The notes: generated from the sequence alone by a model not told the origin. A stretch of 64,000 bases of DNA from Oscillospiraceae bacterium (GCA_017513135.1 JAFWDH010000016.1:62001-126000); one strand, 5' to 3'. Counted from the stretch's first letter, positions 42,783 through 52,275 are shown. Translations and numbers: made by a program.

Positions 42783-43838
42783 ATGCAGGAGACCATCACC
42801 TTTTCCGCGATACTCAGCGAAATGACAAGGAACCCGATGCTGCTGATGTCAGTGGCGCTTACCCTCGGGGTCATCTTCGTAAACGGCTGGACAGACGCGC
42901 CGAACGCGATCGCTACAGCCGTCTCTACCAGAAGCATCAATGTAAACAGAGCCATCGCAATGGCTGCGGCGTGCAATTTCGTCGGAGTCCTTGTGATGAC
43001 TTCTTTTAATTCCAGCGTCGCCTTCACCATAAAGAACATGGTCAACTTCGGCGACAACAGCCACAGCGCTTTGATAGCTCTGGGAGCCTCCCTGGCTGCA
43101 ATAGTCATCTGGGCGGTCGGCGCTTGGTGGTTCGGCATACCCACCAGCGAGAGCCACTCGCTCATAGCCGGACTCAGCGGAGCCGCCATAGCCCTCGGAG
43201 GAGTGGACGGCATCAACCTCTCTGAGTGGGTGAAGGTCATATACGGACTCATCCTCTCGACCGTGCTCGGCTTCGGGATGGGCTTCGGGGTGTGCAGGCT
43301 GATAACCATCCTGTTCGAGAGAGCCAACAGGCGCAGGGCAAACAGGTTCTTTGACGGAGCCCAGGTATTCGGCGCCGCAGCCATGGCGTTCATGCACGGA
43401 GCCCAGGACGGACAGAAATTCATAGGAGTGCTGCTCCTTGCCTTCAACCTTGCCGTGGGCATCACCGGAGAAGGAGCAACCGGCATCCCTGTATGGATGA
43501 TGCTTCTGTGCTCGATAGTCATGGGGCTCGGCACCGCAGTAGGCGGAAAGAAGATCATAAAGTCCGTCGGAATGGACATGGTCAAGCTGGAGAAGTACCA
43601 GGGCTTCTCATCTGATATCGCCGCAGCGATATGCCTTTTCCTCTCGACCGTGCTCGGTATCCCCGTTAGCACGACCCACATGAAGACAGCCGCCATCATG
43701 GGAGCCGGGGCAGAGAGAAGGCTCTCCGCCATCAAGCTCAGCGTCGTCAAGGACATGATGATGACATGGATATGCACCTTCCCGGGCTGCGGACTGCTGG
43801 GCTTCCTCTTCGCAAGGCTCTTTCTCAGAATATTCTGA
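42783..43838 (+). CDS. pit: PiT-family inorganic phosphate transporter
   Basis: 351 residues, about ten helices. The PiT signature repeats are seen: NGWTDAPNAIATAVSTRSIN near the N terminus, GIPTSESHSLIAGLSGAAIA, GAAAMAFMHGAQDGQKFIGV and GIPVSTTHMKTAAIMGAG. It should import phosphate with a cation. Directly followed by its usual DUF47 partner. The ribosome site ACGGAG is 17 bases from ATG, unusually far. Confidence 0.92.
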   Translation: MQETITFSAILSEMTRNPMLLMSVALTLGVIFVNGWTDAPNAIATAVSTRSINVNRAIAMAAACNFVGVLVMTSFNSSVAFTIKNMVNFGDNSHSALIALGASLAAIVIWAVGAWWFGIPTSESHSLIAGLSGAAIALGGVDGINLSEWVKVIYGLILSTVLGFGMGFGVCRLITILFERANRRRANRFFDGAQVFGAAAMAFMHGAQDGQKFIGVLLLAFNLAVGITGEGATGIPVWMMLLCSIVMGLGTAVGGKKIIKSVGMDMVKLEKYQGFSSDIAAAICLFLSTVLGIPVSTTHMKTAAIMGAGAERRLSAIKLSVVKDMMMTWICTFPGCGLLGFLFARLFLRIF

Positions 43839-43859
43839 TAACATCCGGAGGTTTACATA

Positions 43860-44486
43860 ATGAACAAAAGATCAGACAGGGACATGTTCTACTTCAACAA
43901 CATGGTCGAGTGCAGCGAGCTCGCCGAACAGGCCATCGCTAAGCTGCTTGAGGCGCTCAATGACTTCGATCCCGATTCGCTTCCTCACAGGCTCAGGGAC
44001 ATGCATCTCATCGAGCAGGCCGGCGACCAGAAGAAGCATGAGCTGATGCAGCATGTCAGCGAAGCCTTCATCACTCCCATCGAGAGAGAGGACATCGTCG
44101 CGATCTCAAATATCCTTGACGACGTGATCGACGATATCGAGGACATCCTCATCCAGATCTATGTCTCCAACGTCCGGGAGCTGCGCTACGACATTATCCC
44201 CAGCTGCGAGAACGCTCAGAAGTGCGTCGCCTCGGTAAAGGCGCTTCTGAAAGAGTTCCCGAACTTCAAGAAGTCCACGACCATCCATAAGCTCATAGTA
44301 GACGTCAACGGCTATGAGGAGCAGGGAGACAAGAGGTTCATGGACAGCATGGTGAGGCTCTACAGGGAAGACAGCATCGACCCGGTAGTCAGATGGAAGG
44401 CCGTATACCAGTGCATAGAGGATACGATGGACAGCTGCGAGGACGTCGCAGACACGGTACAGACCGTTATAATGAAGAACCTTTGA
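43860..44486 (+). CDS. DUF47/PhoU-like protein, partner of PiT
   Basis: 208 residues, all helical. MFYFNNMVECSELAEQAIAK and DIVAISNILDDVIDDIEDIL are typical of the DUF47 (PhoU_div) group, which is encoded next to PiT transporters and regulates them. GGAGG lies 8 bases before ATG. Gap to the transporter 21 bases. Confidence 0.88.
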   Translation: MNKRSDRDMFYFNNMVECSELAEQAIAKLLEALNDFDPDSLPHRLRDMHLIEQAGDQKKHELMQHVSEAFITPIEREDIVAISNILDDVIDDIEDILIQIYVSNVRELRYDIIPSCENAQKCVASVKALLKEFPNFKKSTTIHKLIVDVNGYEEQGDKRFMDSMVRLYREDSIDPVVRWKAVYQCIEDTMDSCEDVADTVQTVIMKNL

Positions 44487-44520
44487 CCGATAACCGTATT
44501 CCTTCATGAGGTACAGATCC

Positions 44521-46440
44521 ATGAAAGAGCAGAGATTTCTCAACATCACCGATGTACAGGTAAAGGACGCTTTCTGGTCCCGCCTTCAGGATCTTGTCGT
44601 CAGCACCGTCATCCCGTACCAGTACGAGATAATGGACGATAAGGTAGATGGCGCCGAGAAGAGCCACGCTCTGGAGAACTTCCGCATCGCCGCCGGCGAG
44701 TCGGAGGGAGAGTTCTACGGAATGGTGTTCCAGGACAGCGACGTCGCGAAGTGGCTGGAAGCCGTTGCGTATTCGCTTGCGATCAGGCCGGATCCGGAGC
44801 TTGAAGCCAAGGCCGATAAATTCATAGAGACCATCGGCAAGGCTCAGCAGGAGGACGGCTATATCGACACCTATTTCATCGTAAAGGATCCGGACCACAA
44901 GTGGACCGACCTGCACGAGGCGCACGAGCTGTACTGCATGGGACACATGATAGAAGCAGCCGTCGCCTTCAAGGAGGCGCTCGGCAAGGACAGCCTTCTC
45001 AACATCATGAGAAAGGCAGCCGATCTGATCTGCGACCGCTTCGGAAAGGACAAGGTCAGAGGCTATCCCGGGCATCAGGAGATAGAGCTCGCGCTGATAA
45101 GGCTCTACAGGGTCACCGGAGAGAGGAAGTATCTCGATACCGCCCTCTATTTCCTTGACGAGAGAGGAACCAAGCCGGATCTCTTCGTGGAGGAGTCAAA
45201 GACCTGCCCGATAAAGATATTCGACATGGATCCCTACAATCTCAAGTACGCTCAGACGCACCTGCCTGTCAGGGATCAGGACAAGGCTGTCGGACACTCG
45301 GTCCGAGCCGGCTACATGTATACCGCCATGGCGGACATGGCTTCGGAGGTCGATGACGAAGGCCTGCTGGAAGCCTGCAGGAAGCTCTGGGACAACATAG
45401 TAAACAGGCAGATGTACATCACCGGAGGCGTGGGAGCCACAAAGCACGGAGAGTCCTACTCGATCGATTACGAGCTTCCCAATGACCTCGTCTATGCCGA
45501 GACCTGCGCCAGCGTCTCCGTCGCTTTCTTCGCAAAGAGGATGCTGGAGCTTGAGGTCAACGGAAAGTACGCCGATATCCTCGAGAAGGAGCTCTACAAC
45601 GGCATAATCAGCGGCATGCAGAGCGACGGAAAGAGATTCTTCTACTCCAACCCGCTGGAGGTGGTCCCCGGAGTGTCCGGAGTCCTTCCCGAGTACGAGC
45701 ACATAGATGCCGAGAGGCCCGGCTGGTACAGATGCGCCTGCTGTCCTCCCAATGTGGCGAGGCTCCTAACGTCGCTCGGCACATACATCTGGGGCGAATC
45801 GGAAGATACCGTGTACTCGCACCTGTTCGTGGGCGGAAAAGCCGATTTCTCGGTCGCAGGCGGCGTTTCCGTCAGCTGCGAGACAGATTACCCCTGGGAG
45901 GGAGACGTCACCTACCGCTTCGAAACAGGCGTAAGCAAGGATTTCCGCTTCGCCTTACGCATTCCCGAATGGTGCTACGATTACAGGATCAGCATCAACG
46001 GAAAGGAAGAGGAAGAGTACGACCTCATAAACGGCTACGCCTATCTGGACAGATCCTGGAAGGACGGCGACACCGTGCTGCTGGAGCTCGCGATGGAACC
46101 GACGAAGATGTACGCGAACCCCAAGGTAAGGGCGGACATCGGTCAGGTCGCCTTCATGAGAGGTCCCGTGGTCTACTGCTTCGAGCAGGCAGACAACGGC
46201 GAAGACCTTCAGGAACTGAGGGCTCTGCGCGACGGAAAGATCGGCGTTCACAGGCAGCGCCTTGGCGGACTCGGAGAGTATCCAATCCTTACCGTAAAGG
46301 GCGCCAGGCTCATAGACTCAGGAGAGCTCTATTCAGACGAGCCCTTCGATTACGAGGAAGTCACGCTCAAGGCCGTTCCGTACTATCTATGGGGAAACAG
46401 GGAGAAGGGCGGAATGAGGGTCTGGATCGGAGAGCTCTGA
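44521..46440 (+). CDS. GH127 beta-L-arabinofuranosidase
   Basis: 639 residues, the family length. VKDAFWSRLQDLVVSTVIPY is the typical start. The zinc/catalytic set corresponds to the studied Bifidobacterium enzyme: Glu327 and Cys329 in YAETCASVS, Cys407 (nucleophile position) and Cys408 in RCACCPPNVAR. It removes beta-L-arabinofuranose from plant glycans, an intracellular step here (no signal peptide). ATG 44521 has GAGGT 8 bases upstream and is preferred to 44506. Confidence 0.92.
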   Translation: MKEQRFLNITDVQVKDAFWSRLQDLVVSTVIPYQYEIMDDKVDGAEKSHALENFRIAAGESEGEFYGMVFQDSDVAKWLEAVAYSLAIRPDPELEAKADKFIETIGKAQQEDGYIDTYFIVKDPDHKWTDLHEAHELYCMGHMIEAAVAFKEALGKDSLLNIMRKAADLICDRFGKDKVRGYPGHQEIELALIRLYRVTGERKYLDTALYFLDERGTKPDLFVEESKTCPIKIFDMDPYNLKYAQTHLPVRDQDKAVGHSVRAGYMYTAMADMASEVDDEGLLEACRKLWDNIVNRQMYITGGVGATKHGESYSIDYELPNDLVYAETCASVSVAFFAKRMLELEVNGKYADILEKELYNGIISGMQSDGKRFFYSNPLEVVPGVSGVLPEYEHIDAERPGWYRCACCPPNVARLLTSLGTYIWGESEDTVYSHLFVGGKADFSVAGGVSVSCETDYPWEGDVTYRFETGVSKDFRFALRIPEWCYDYRISINGKEEEEYDLINGYAYLDRSWKDGDTVLLELAMEPTKMYANPKVRADIGQVAFMRGPVVYCFEQADNGEDLQELRALRDGKIGVHRQRLGGLGEYPILTVKGARLIDSGELYSDEPFDYEEVTLKAVPYYLWGNREKGGMRVWIGEL

Positions 46441-46500
46441 ACCGTTTTGACGTATGCATGGCTTTACGCCTGTCATAAATATAAATTTGGAGAGTGCTTT

Positions 46501-46542
46501 TTGTTCAGTAAGAAGTACAACACACCGGAGATTGCGGACTGA
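46501..46542 (+). CDS. Putative leader peptide of the 46.6-kb GNAT gene
   Basis: TTG at 46501 with GGAG 8 bases upstream opens 13 codons (MFSKKYNTPEIAD) then TGA. The stop lies 1 base before a perfect 10-base hairpin. The KKYNTPEI string resembles the start of small RiPP-like precursors, but it is too short to claim that. Confidence 0.35.
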   Translation: MFSKKYNTPEIAD

Positions 46543-46611
46543 CCGGGAGGTCTGACGCGATCGCAAGACCTCCCGCCGCAAGGCAGTTGCAGTCAACAAT
46601 TTTCAGGAGGT
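46532..46611 (+). promoter_or_regulatory. Leader hairpin that can mask a ribosome binding site
   Basis: CGGGAGGTCT (46544-46553) pairs perfectly with AGACCTCCCG (46566-46575), extended by TTGCGG/CCGCAA (46532-46537 with 46576-46581). The 5' arm carries GGAGGT, identical to the true ribosome site at 46606-46611, so the 3' arm (ACCTCC 46568-46573) can pair with either. No T run follows, so control would be of translation. Confidence 0.5.
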
Positions 46612-46617
46612 AAAACA

Positions 46618-47244
46618 ATGAATACAAATGACATCATCATCCGTCCGGAAAGAGAAGAAGACTACAGAAAGGTCGAGGAGCTCGTACGCGACGCGTTCTG
46701 GAACGTGTACCGTCCCGGCTGCGCCGAGCACTGGCTGATCCACGTGCTGCGTGACGATCCATGCTTCGTAAGGGAACTGGACGTCGTTATGGAGAGGGAT
46801 GGGGAGCTAATCGGCCAGAACGTCTTCGCGAGGACGGTGATCCTTGCGGACGACGGCAGGGAAGTGCCCGTTCTCACCATGGGTCCCATATGCGTGAGGC
46901 CTGACTTTCAGGGAAAGGGATACGGAAAGATGCTTCTGGACAGATCCCTCGCGATGGCGGCTGAAGCCGGATACGGGGCAGTCCTGATAGAGGGCAATAT
47001 AGCCTTCTACGGAAAGAGCGGCTTTGACCTATCCTCCCGTTTCGGGATCAGGTACCACGACATGCCGGAGGACTCTGACCAGTCCTTCTTTCTCTGCAGG
47101 GAGCTGAGACTTGGATATCTCGACGGCATAACGGGCGTTTACATGACGCCGGAAGCCTATTTCGTCAAAGACGAAGACGTCGAGGAATTCGACAGGAGCT
47201 TTCCCGTAAGGGAAAAGCTGGTCCTTCCCGGACAGCTGAGCTGA
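46618..47244 (+). CDS. GNAT-family N-acetyltransferase
   Basis: 208 residues. Acetyl-CoA motif GPICVRPDFQGKGYGKMLLD and AVLIEGNIAFYGKSGFDLS are classic. The N-terminal IIIRPEREEDYRKVEELVRD fits the YhbS-like branch. Substrate unknown. AGGAGGT lies 6 bases before ATG and is the target of the leader hairpin described at 46532. Confidence 0.85.
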   Translation: MNTNDIIIRPEREEDYRKVEELVRDAFWNVYRPGCAEHWLIHVLRDDPCFVRELDVVMERDGELIGQNVFARTVILADDGREVPVLTMGPICVRPDFQGKGYGKMLLDRSLAMAAEAGYGAVLIEGNIAFYGKSGFDLSSRFGIRYHDMPEDSDQSFFLCRELRLGYLDGITGVYMTPEAYFVKDEDVEEFDRSFPVREKLVLPGQLS

Positions 47245-47256
47245 GGATGAGACAAG

Positions 47257-47290
47257 AGGCCCGCGCACCGCGCGCGGGCTTCTTTTTTTT
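47257..47290 (+). terminator. Intrinsic terminator of the GNAT gene
   Basis: GCCCGCGC (47259-47266) pairs with GCGCGGGC (47272-47279), then TTC and eight T. Confidence 0.88.
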
Positions 47291-47295
47291 CGCTG

Positions 47296-47324
47296 TTGTA
47301 TCGGAGCCGATTCCGTCGTATACT
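47296..47324 (+). promoter_or_regulatory. Promoter of the ABC-F leader
   Basis: TTGTAT at 47296-47301, 17-base spacer, TATACT at 47319-47324; start expected near 47331. Confidence 0.7.
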
Positions 47325-47351
47325 CATAAAAAAGAGACACGGAGGACTCCG

Positions 47352-47363
47352 ATGAGAAAATAA
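47352..47363 (+). CDS. Minimal leader peptide MRK
   Basis: ATG AGA AAA TAA with GGAGG at 47341-47345, 6 bases upstream: an ideal start for a three-residue peptide. It lies 28 bases past the promoter -10. Arg/Lys-rich short leaders are known to stall ribosomes with bound macrolides; whether MRK does so is inference. Confidence 0.55.
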   Translation: MRK

Positions 47364-47475
47364 ACGCTGACTGTATGCTGCTTGCGGGGCTCTGCCCCTT
47401 GTTTTCCGTGCGGCATGTCAGGGTTTGTTTCGGCAGTTACCGGAGGAGCATTCCGTCCGATATCCCGTGCTGTGA

Positions 47476-47502
47476 CCTGACGCGCCGCGTCAGGCTTTTT
47501 TG
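47476..47502 (+). terminator. Terminator within the ABC-F leader
   Basis: Eight-base perfect stem with loop GCC and CTTTTTT, ending 17 bases before the ABC-F ATG and just ahead of its AGGAGG. Confidence 0.85.
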
Positions 47503-47518
47503 ATATCAGGAGGCATCA

Positions 47519-49072
47519 ATGCTTCAGCTAAACGATATAAAAATAACTCACAGCAGGGACCTTACCGTCATGATCGACGGCCTGTCCGCGACCTTCAACA
47601 GAGGCGACAGGGCAGTCATCATCGGTGAGGAGGGAAACGGAAAATCTACTCTGCTCAAATATATATATGACCCCGCGCTGGTACGTGATTATTCTGACTG
47701 CTCAGGGTCAGTATCCATGGCCGGGGAGAGATGCGGCTATCTTCCGCAGTCTCTTCCGGATGAGTCTGCCGGGCTGACAGTGGGAGAGTTCCTGGGAGAC
47801 GGCTTTCAGGAAGCCCTTTACGACAGGGATCTGTCAGCCTTCATGTGGGAGCTGGGAGCCGGGTTCGCGCAGGACGCCTCCGGAAGAACGATGTCTACGC
47901 TGTCGGGCGGCGAGAAGGTGCGCGTTCAGCTCATGAAGATCCTTTCCGGCAAGCCTACGGTGCTCCTGCTGGATGAGCCCTCCAACGACATCGACATAGA
48001 GACGCTGGAGATCCTGGAAGACATCATCAACGGCTTCAGCGGCATAGTTCTGTTCATCTCCCATGACGAGACCCTCATCCGCAACACCGCGAACACCGTC
48101 ATCCACATCGAGCGCCTCAACCGGAAAACGGAGCCGCGGTGCACGGTGGCAAGGCTCAGCTACGGCGAATACGTCTCAAACAGATACAGGGCATTCGAGA
48201 AGCAGGTTATGCAGGCGCAGAACGACCTCCGCGAGAAGCGCAAAAGGGACGAGAAGCTCAGGAAGATGTACCAGCAGGTGCAGAGCGCTCTGGATAACGT
48301 CGCAAGGGACGCCCCGTCAGAGGGAAGGCTCCTCAAGAAGAAGATGAAGTCCGTAAAGTCCGCCGAGAGGCGCTTCGAGAGGGAAGACGCTGAGATGACC
48401 GAGATTCCGAGGGAGGAGCTGGCGATAAATCTTATCCTCCGCGGAGGCGGCGTTCCGGACCGCAAGTCCGTTCTGGACCTGGATATCCCGGAGCTTCAGA
48501 AGCAGGACGGAAGCGGCATCCTCAGCAGGAACGTCAGGCTGTCTGTAAGAGGTCCCCGGAAGATCTGCATCACCGGCAGGAACGGCTGCGGAAAGACGAC
48601 GCTCATAAGGAGGATAGCGGAGCAGTTCCGGGAAAGGGACGACCTCAGAGCCGAATACATGCCGCAGAACTACTCAGAGCTTCTGGACATGTCCTCCACT
48701 CCCGTGGATGTCATATGCCCGTCCTGGGATCCGGAGCTGCGGAAAAAAGCCAGGAACCATCTCGCCGCGCTCAGATTCACCGCTGATGAGATGGATCACC
48801 GAGTCGGCGGTCTCTCTTCGGGACAGCAGGCTAAACTGTTCCTGCTCCGCATCGAGATGTCCGATCCTAATGTTCTGATACTGGACGAGCCTACCAGGAA
48901 CCTGTCGCCGCTCTCCGGTCCCGTAATAAGACAGATGCTGCGCAGTTTCAACGGAGCGGTGATATCCGTATCCCATGACCGCCGCTTCATCTCGGAGGTC
49001 TGCGATACCGTTTACGAACTTGGTCCTGACGGTCTTTCAGACGTGACACAGCGCTTCCGGGAAGATGTTTGA
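47519..49072 (+). CDS. ABC-F protein, probable ribosome-protection (antibiotic resistance) type
   Basis: 517 residues, two ATPase domains and no membrane segment. Domain 1: GEEGNGKST, LSGGEKVRVQ, LLLDEPSNDID. The interdomain linker (about 200-295) is highly charged and helical (RAFEKQVMQAQNDLREKRKR), the part that reaches toward the peptidyl transferase centre. Domain 2: GRNGCGKTT, LSSGQQAKLF and LDEPTRNLSPLSGP; this variant Walker B ending is seen in resistance ABC-Fs, where housekeeping ones have DEPTNHLD. Ribosome site AGGAGG 6 bases upstream. The attenuator supports drug induction. Confidence 0.82.
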   Translation: MLQLNDIKITHSRDLTVMIDGLSATFNRGDRAVIIGEEGNGKSTLLKYIYDPALVRDYSDCSGSVSMAGERCGYLPQSLPDESAGLTVGEFLGDGFQEALYDRDLSAFMWELGAGFAQDASGRTMSTLSGGEKVRVQLMKILSGKPTVLLLDEPSNDIDIETLEILEDIINGFSGIVLFISHDETLIRNTANTVIHIERLNRKTEPRCTVARLSYGEYVSNRYRAFEKQVMQAQNDLREKRKRDEKLRKMYQQVQSALDNVARDAPSEGRLLKKKMKSVKSAERRFEREDAEMTEIPREELAINLILRGGGVPDRKSVLDLDIPELQKQDGSGILSRNVRLSVRGPRKICITGRNGCGKTTLIRRIAEQFRERDDLRAEYMPQNYSELLDMSSTPVDVICPSWDPELRKKARNHLAALRFTADEMDHRVGGLSSGQQAKLFLLRIEMSDPNVLILDEPTRNLSPLSGPVIRQMLRSFNGAVISVSHDRRFISEVCDTVYELGPDGLSDVTQRFREDV

Positions 49073-49097
49073 CATATACCCCATGGGGGTATATAAT
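49069..49097 (+). promoter_or_regulatory. CsoR-regulated copper promoter
   Basis: Perfect TTGACA (49069-49074) and TATAAT (49092-49097) with a 17-base spacer that contains the palindrome TATACCCCATGGGGGTATA (49075-49093), the GC-rich form bound by CsoR repressors. It overlaps the last codon of the ABC-F gene. Confidence 0.85.
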
Positions 49098-49122
49098 CTA
49101 TTCCGGAAAGGATGTGATCTGG

Positions 49123-49425
49123 ATGACAGAAAAGACATGCTGCCAGCACAGGACCAAGGAGCGCAGCGAAAAGGAATACAGGGATCTGGCCAACAGGCTC
49201 AGCCGCATTGAGGGACAGGTGAGAGGCATACGCAAGATGCTGGATGAGAACGCCTACTGTCCGGACATAATGGTCCAGGTAGCCGCCGTCAAGTCGGCTC
49301 TGGACGGCTTCAACTGCACTCTCCTCGAGGAGCACATCAGGACCTGTGTTGCCGATGACCTGAGGTCCGGCGACGACGATACCATAACCGAGCTGATCGG
49401 AACTATAAGAAAGATAACGAAGTAG
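49123..49425 (+). CDS. csoR: CsoR-family copper-sensing repressor
   Basis: 100 residues, helical. The Cu(I) ligands C-H-C are in place: Cys in [12 protein letters not shown] and His/Cys in [25 protein letters not shown] is the DNA-facing family motif. It represses the promoter at 49069 until Cu(I) binds. Longer start at 49069 would begin inside the promoter, so ATG 49123 is right (AAAGGA upstream). Confidence 0.93.
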   Translation: MTEKTCCQHRTKERSEKEYRDLANRLSRIEGQVRGIRKMLDENAYCPDIMVQVAAVKSALDGFNCTLLEEHIRTCVADDLRSGDDDTITELIGTIRKITK

Positions 49426-49438
49426 GAGATATATATAC

Positions 49439-52228
49439 ATGCAGCAGTACAACGTTACGGGTATGAGCTGCGCCGCGTGCAGCGCAAGGGTGGAGAAGGC
49501 GGTGAACGGCGTGGAGGGAGTGACCTCATGTTCCGTCAGCCTTCTGACCAATTCAATGGGAGTGGAAGGCACGGCGTCGGCTCAGGATATCATCAGGGCT
49601 GTCGAAAAGGCGGGCTACGGCGCGTCCGTCAAGGGCGAGGCGGCAAAGTCCCGCTCTTATTCAGATGTCATAGCGGAGAACGAGAGCTCGCTTGAGGACA
49701 GGGAGACGCCCGTCCTCAGAAAGAGGCTCTTCATCTCCCTGGGATTCCTTCTGGTCCTCATGTACTTCTCCATGGGCCATATGATGTTCGGGTTCCCGGT
49801 GCCTTCCGCGCTTGAGGGAAACCATGTTGGCATGGGCATCATCCAGATGCTGCTCGCATCCATCGTCATGGTCATAAACCAGAAGTTCTTCATAAGCGGC
49901 TTCTCCAGCCTGTTCCACGGGGCTCCTAACATGGATACCCTGGTGTCGCTGGGCTCGATGGCTTCCTTCGTGTGGAGCGTGTTCGCGCTTCTCGCCATGA
50001 GCAGGGCGCAGACCGACGGAAACATGGCTCTCGTGGAAGAATACATGAACGAGTTCTATTTCGAGTCGGCAGCCATGATACTGACTCTCATAACGGTCGG
50101 GAAGATGCTGGAGGCGAGATCCAAGGGCAGGACCACGGACGCCCTTAAATCCCTCATGAAGCTTGCCCCAAAGACCGCAGTAAAGCTTGTAGACGGTCAG
50201 GAAGTGACCGTTCCGGTAGATGAGGTCGTGTCAGGAGACATCTTCGTAGTCCGTCCCGGTGAGAGCATCCCCGTTGACGGCGTGGTAGTCGAGGGCATCA
50301 GCGCGGTCGATGAGTCTGCGCTGACCGGCGAGAGCATCCCTGTGGACAAGGAGGAAGGCTCTGTAGTATCGGCCGCCACCATCAACCAGTCCGGCTTCAT
50401 AAAATGCAGGGCTACCAGGGTGGGCGAGGATACCACTCTTGCACAGATCATACAGATGGTCAGCGACGCCGCAGCCACAAAGGCTCCGATAGCGAAGCTC
50501 GCAGACAAGGTCTCTGGGATCTTCGTTCCTGCTGTCATCATCATTGCCGTCGTAACGTTCGTCATCTGGCTCATCGCCGGCAAGGACTTCGCATTCGCTC
50601 TAGCGAGAGGCATCTCCGTCCTGGTCATAAGCTGCCCCTGTGCCCTGGGTCTCGCCACTCCCGTCGCCATCATGGTCGGCAACGGTATGGGAGCTAAAAA
50701 CGGCATCCTGTTCAAGACCGCCGAGGTGCTTGAGGAGACAGGCAAGATAGAGATAGCCGCCCTCGACAAGACAGGTACTATAACAAACGGAACGCCCGCG
50801 GTCACCGACGTCGTTCCGGCGGAAGGAGTGGACGAAAACAAGCTCCTCACTCTCGCTTATTCGCTGGAGAAGAAGAGCGAGCATCCGCTCGCCAGAGCCG
50901 TCATAGCTTACGCGGAAGAGAAGGGCATATCCTCACAGGATGTCGATGATTTCTCTGTGCTGCCCGGAAACGGAGTCCGCGCCGTGCTCAGCGGAAGCGA
51001 ACTGCTCGGAGGCAGCGTGTCCTTCATATCGGATAAGACAGATATCAGCAAGGATATCCTCAGCAAGGCGGAGGAGCTATCCTCCAGAGGAAAGACTCCT
51101 CTGATGTTCACCGCAAACGGCAGGTTCGCCGGAATGATCGCTGTGGCTGACACGATAAAGGAAGACAGCGTAAAGGCTGTCAGCGAGCTGCACGGCATGG
51201 GCATACGCACAGTCATGCTCACCGGAGACAATGAGCGCACCGCCAGGGCGATCGCGGATCAGGTCGGCATAGATGACGTCGTTGCAGGCGTCCTTCCAAA
51301 TGAGAAGGAGTCAGTGATAAGGAAGCTCCGCGAGCAGGGCAAGGTCGCCATGGTGGGAGACGGCATAAACGACGCCCCAGCCCTTACAAGAGCTGACGTC
51401 GGCATAGCCATAGGCGCAGGCACAGATGTGGCCATAGACGCAGCGGACGTGGTCCTCATGAAGAACAGCCTTCTGGACATCCCTGCAGCGCTGAGGCTCA
51501 GCAGGGCTACCGTCAGGAACATAAAGGAGAACCTCTTCTGGGCGTTCTTCTATAACGTCATCGGAATCCCTCTCGCCGCGGGGCTATACTACCCGATCTG
51601 GGGGATCAAGCTCAATCCGATGTTCGGAGCGGCAGCGATGAGCCTTTCCAGCTTCTGCGTGGTCACCAACGCTCTCAGGCTGAATCTTTTCAGACTGAGG
51701 GATCCTTCAAGGGACAGGCCTCTCAGAGCATCACATCCTGCACCGCCAGTAAAAGAAGACGATCCCGTGACAGAAGATAAACCGGTCATCACAAGGACCC
51801 TCTCCGTTGAAGGAATGATGTGCGAGCACTGCGAGAACGCCGTCAGGACAGCACTCGAGTCGGTAGACGGAGTCATCAGCGCGTCCGCGGACCATCAGAG
51901 CGGAAAAGTCACCGTTACCTTCTCTAAAGGGACCGATACCGGAGCTTTCGCCGGAGCCGTCTCGGAGGCGGGGTACGATTACAAGGGCATCGACGGGGAA
52001 GGCGCGCCAGCTCCCGAATACACCTGGACTGTCAGGATCTCGGGCATGATGTGCGAGCACTGCGAGAGAGCCATTAAGAACGCCCTTGAGTCGCTGGACG
52101 GCGTTATATCCGCCGAGGCGAGCTTCGAGAAGGGAACAGCGGTAGTGCGCTCTTCGAAAGAGCCGGATGCTGATGCCGTTAGAAAGGCAGTGGAAGGCGA
52201 GGATTACGGCTTCGAAGGCATCCTGTGA
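49439..52228 (+). CDS. copA: Copper-exporting P1B-type ATPase with extra C-terminal metal domains
   Basis: 929 residues. One N-terminal HMA domain ([15 protein letters not shown]), eight membrane helices, transport motif [11 protein letters not shown], phosphorylation site [11 protein letters not shown] motif SEHPLARAV and [10 protein letters not shown]. After the last helix come two more HMA domains ([18 protein letters not shown] and [18 protein letters not shown]) at about residues 785-850 and 863-929, an unusual position. CPC and MxCxxC ligands indicate Cu(I) export. AGGAGA precedes ATG; 13 bases after csoR. Confidence 0.93.
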   Translation: MQQYNVTGMSCAACSARVEKAVNGVEGVTSCSVSLLTNSMGVEGTASAQDIIRAVEKAGYGASVKGEAAKSRSYSDVIAENESSLEDRETPVLRKRLFISLGFLLVLMYFSMGHMMFGFPVPSALEGNHVGMGIIQMLLASIVMVINQKFFISGFSSLFHGAPNMDTLVSLGSMASFVWSVFALLAMSRAQTDGNMALVEEYMNEFYFESAAMILTLITVGKMLEARSKGRTTDALKSLMKLAPKTAVKLVDGQEVTVPVDEVVSGDIFVVRPGESIPVDGVVVEGISAVDESALTGESIPVDKEEGSVVSAATINQSGFIKCRATRVGEDTTLAQIIQMVSDAAATKAPIAKLADKVSGIFVPAVIIIAVVTFVIWLIAGKDFAFALARGISVLVISCPCALGLATPVAIMVGNGMGAKNGILFKTAEVLEETGKIEIAALDKTGTITNGTPAVTDVVPAEGVDENKLLTLAYSLEKKSEHPLARAVIAYAEEKGISSQDVDDFSVLPGNGVRAVLSGSELLGGSVSFISDKTDISKDILSKAEELSSRGKTPLMFTANGRFAGMIAVADTIKEDSVKAVSELHGMGIRTVMLTGDNERTARAIADQVGIDDVVAGVLPNEKESVIRKLREQGKVAMVGDGINDAPALTRADVGIAIGAGTDVAIDAADVVLMKNSLLDIPAALRLSRATVRNIKENLFWAFFYNVIGIPLAAGLYYPIWGIKLNPMFGAAAMSLSSFCVVTNALRLNLFRLRDPSRDRPLRASHPAPPVKEDDPVTEDKPVITRTLSVEGMMCEHCENAVRTALESVDGVISASADHQSGKVTVTFSKGTDTGAFAGAVSEAGYDYKGIDGEGAPAPEYTWTVRISGMMCEHCERAIKNALESLDGVISAEASFEKGTAVVRSSKEPDADAVRKAVEGEDYGFEGIL

Positions 52229-52239
52229 AAAGCGGTTTC

Positions 52240-52268
52240 TTGCCGTAAAGTGCCGATTGGGCTATAAT
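52240..52268 (+). promoter_or_regulatory. Promoter of the DtxR-like gene
   Basis: TTGCCG (52240-52245), 17-base spacer, perfect TATAAT (52263-52268). Confidence 0.7.
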
Positions 52269-52275
52269 CTTTACA

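Larger units (their letters stand above)
47331..47502 (+). promoter_or_regulatory. Candidate ribosome-mediated transcription attenuator of the ABC-F gene
   Basis: Leader ORF (47352-47363), then outer stem ATGCTGC (47375-47381) with GCGGCAT (47410-47416) enclosing GGGGC/GCCCC (47386-47390 with 47394-47398). The terminator is CCTGACGC (47476-47483) with GCGTCAGG (47487-47494) and six T. GCGGCATGTCAGG (47410-47422) is complementary to CCTGACGCGCCGC (47476-47488) with 12 of 13 positions paired (one G-U, one A-C mismatch). The two states exclude each other: the free 3' arm breaks the terminator. The stop-to-stem distance is 11 bases. Such attenuation is established for several ABC-F resistance genes in Bacillota. 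Confidence 0.72.

Noticed and set aside
46501..46542. RiPP or lasso precursor
   Set aside because: KKYNTPEI resembles leader motifs of such peptides, but the ORF stops before any core and no maturation enzyme is encoded nearby.
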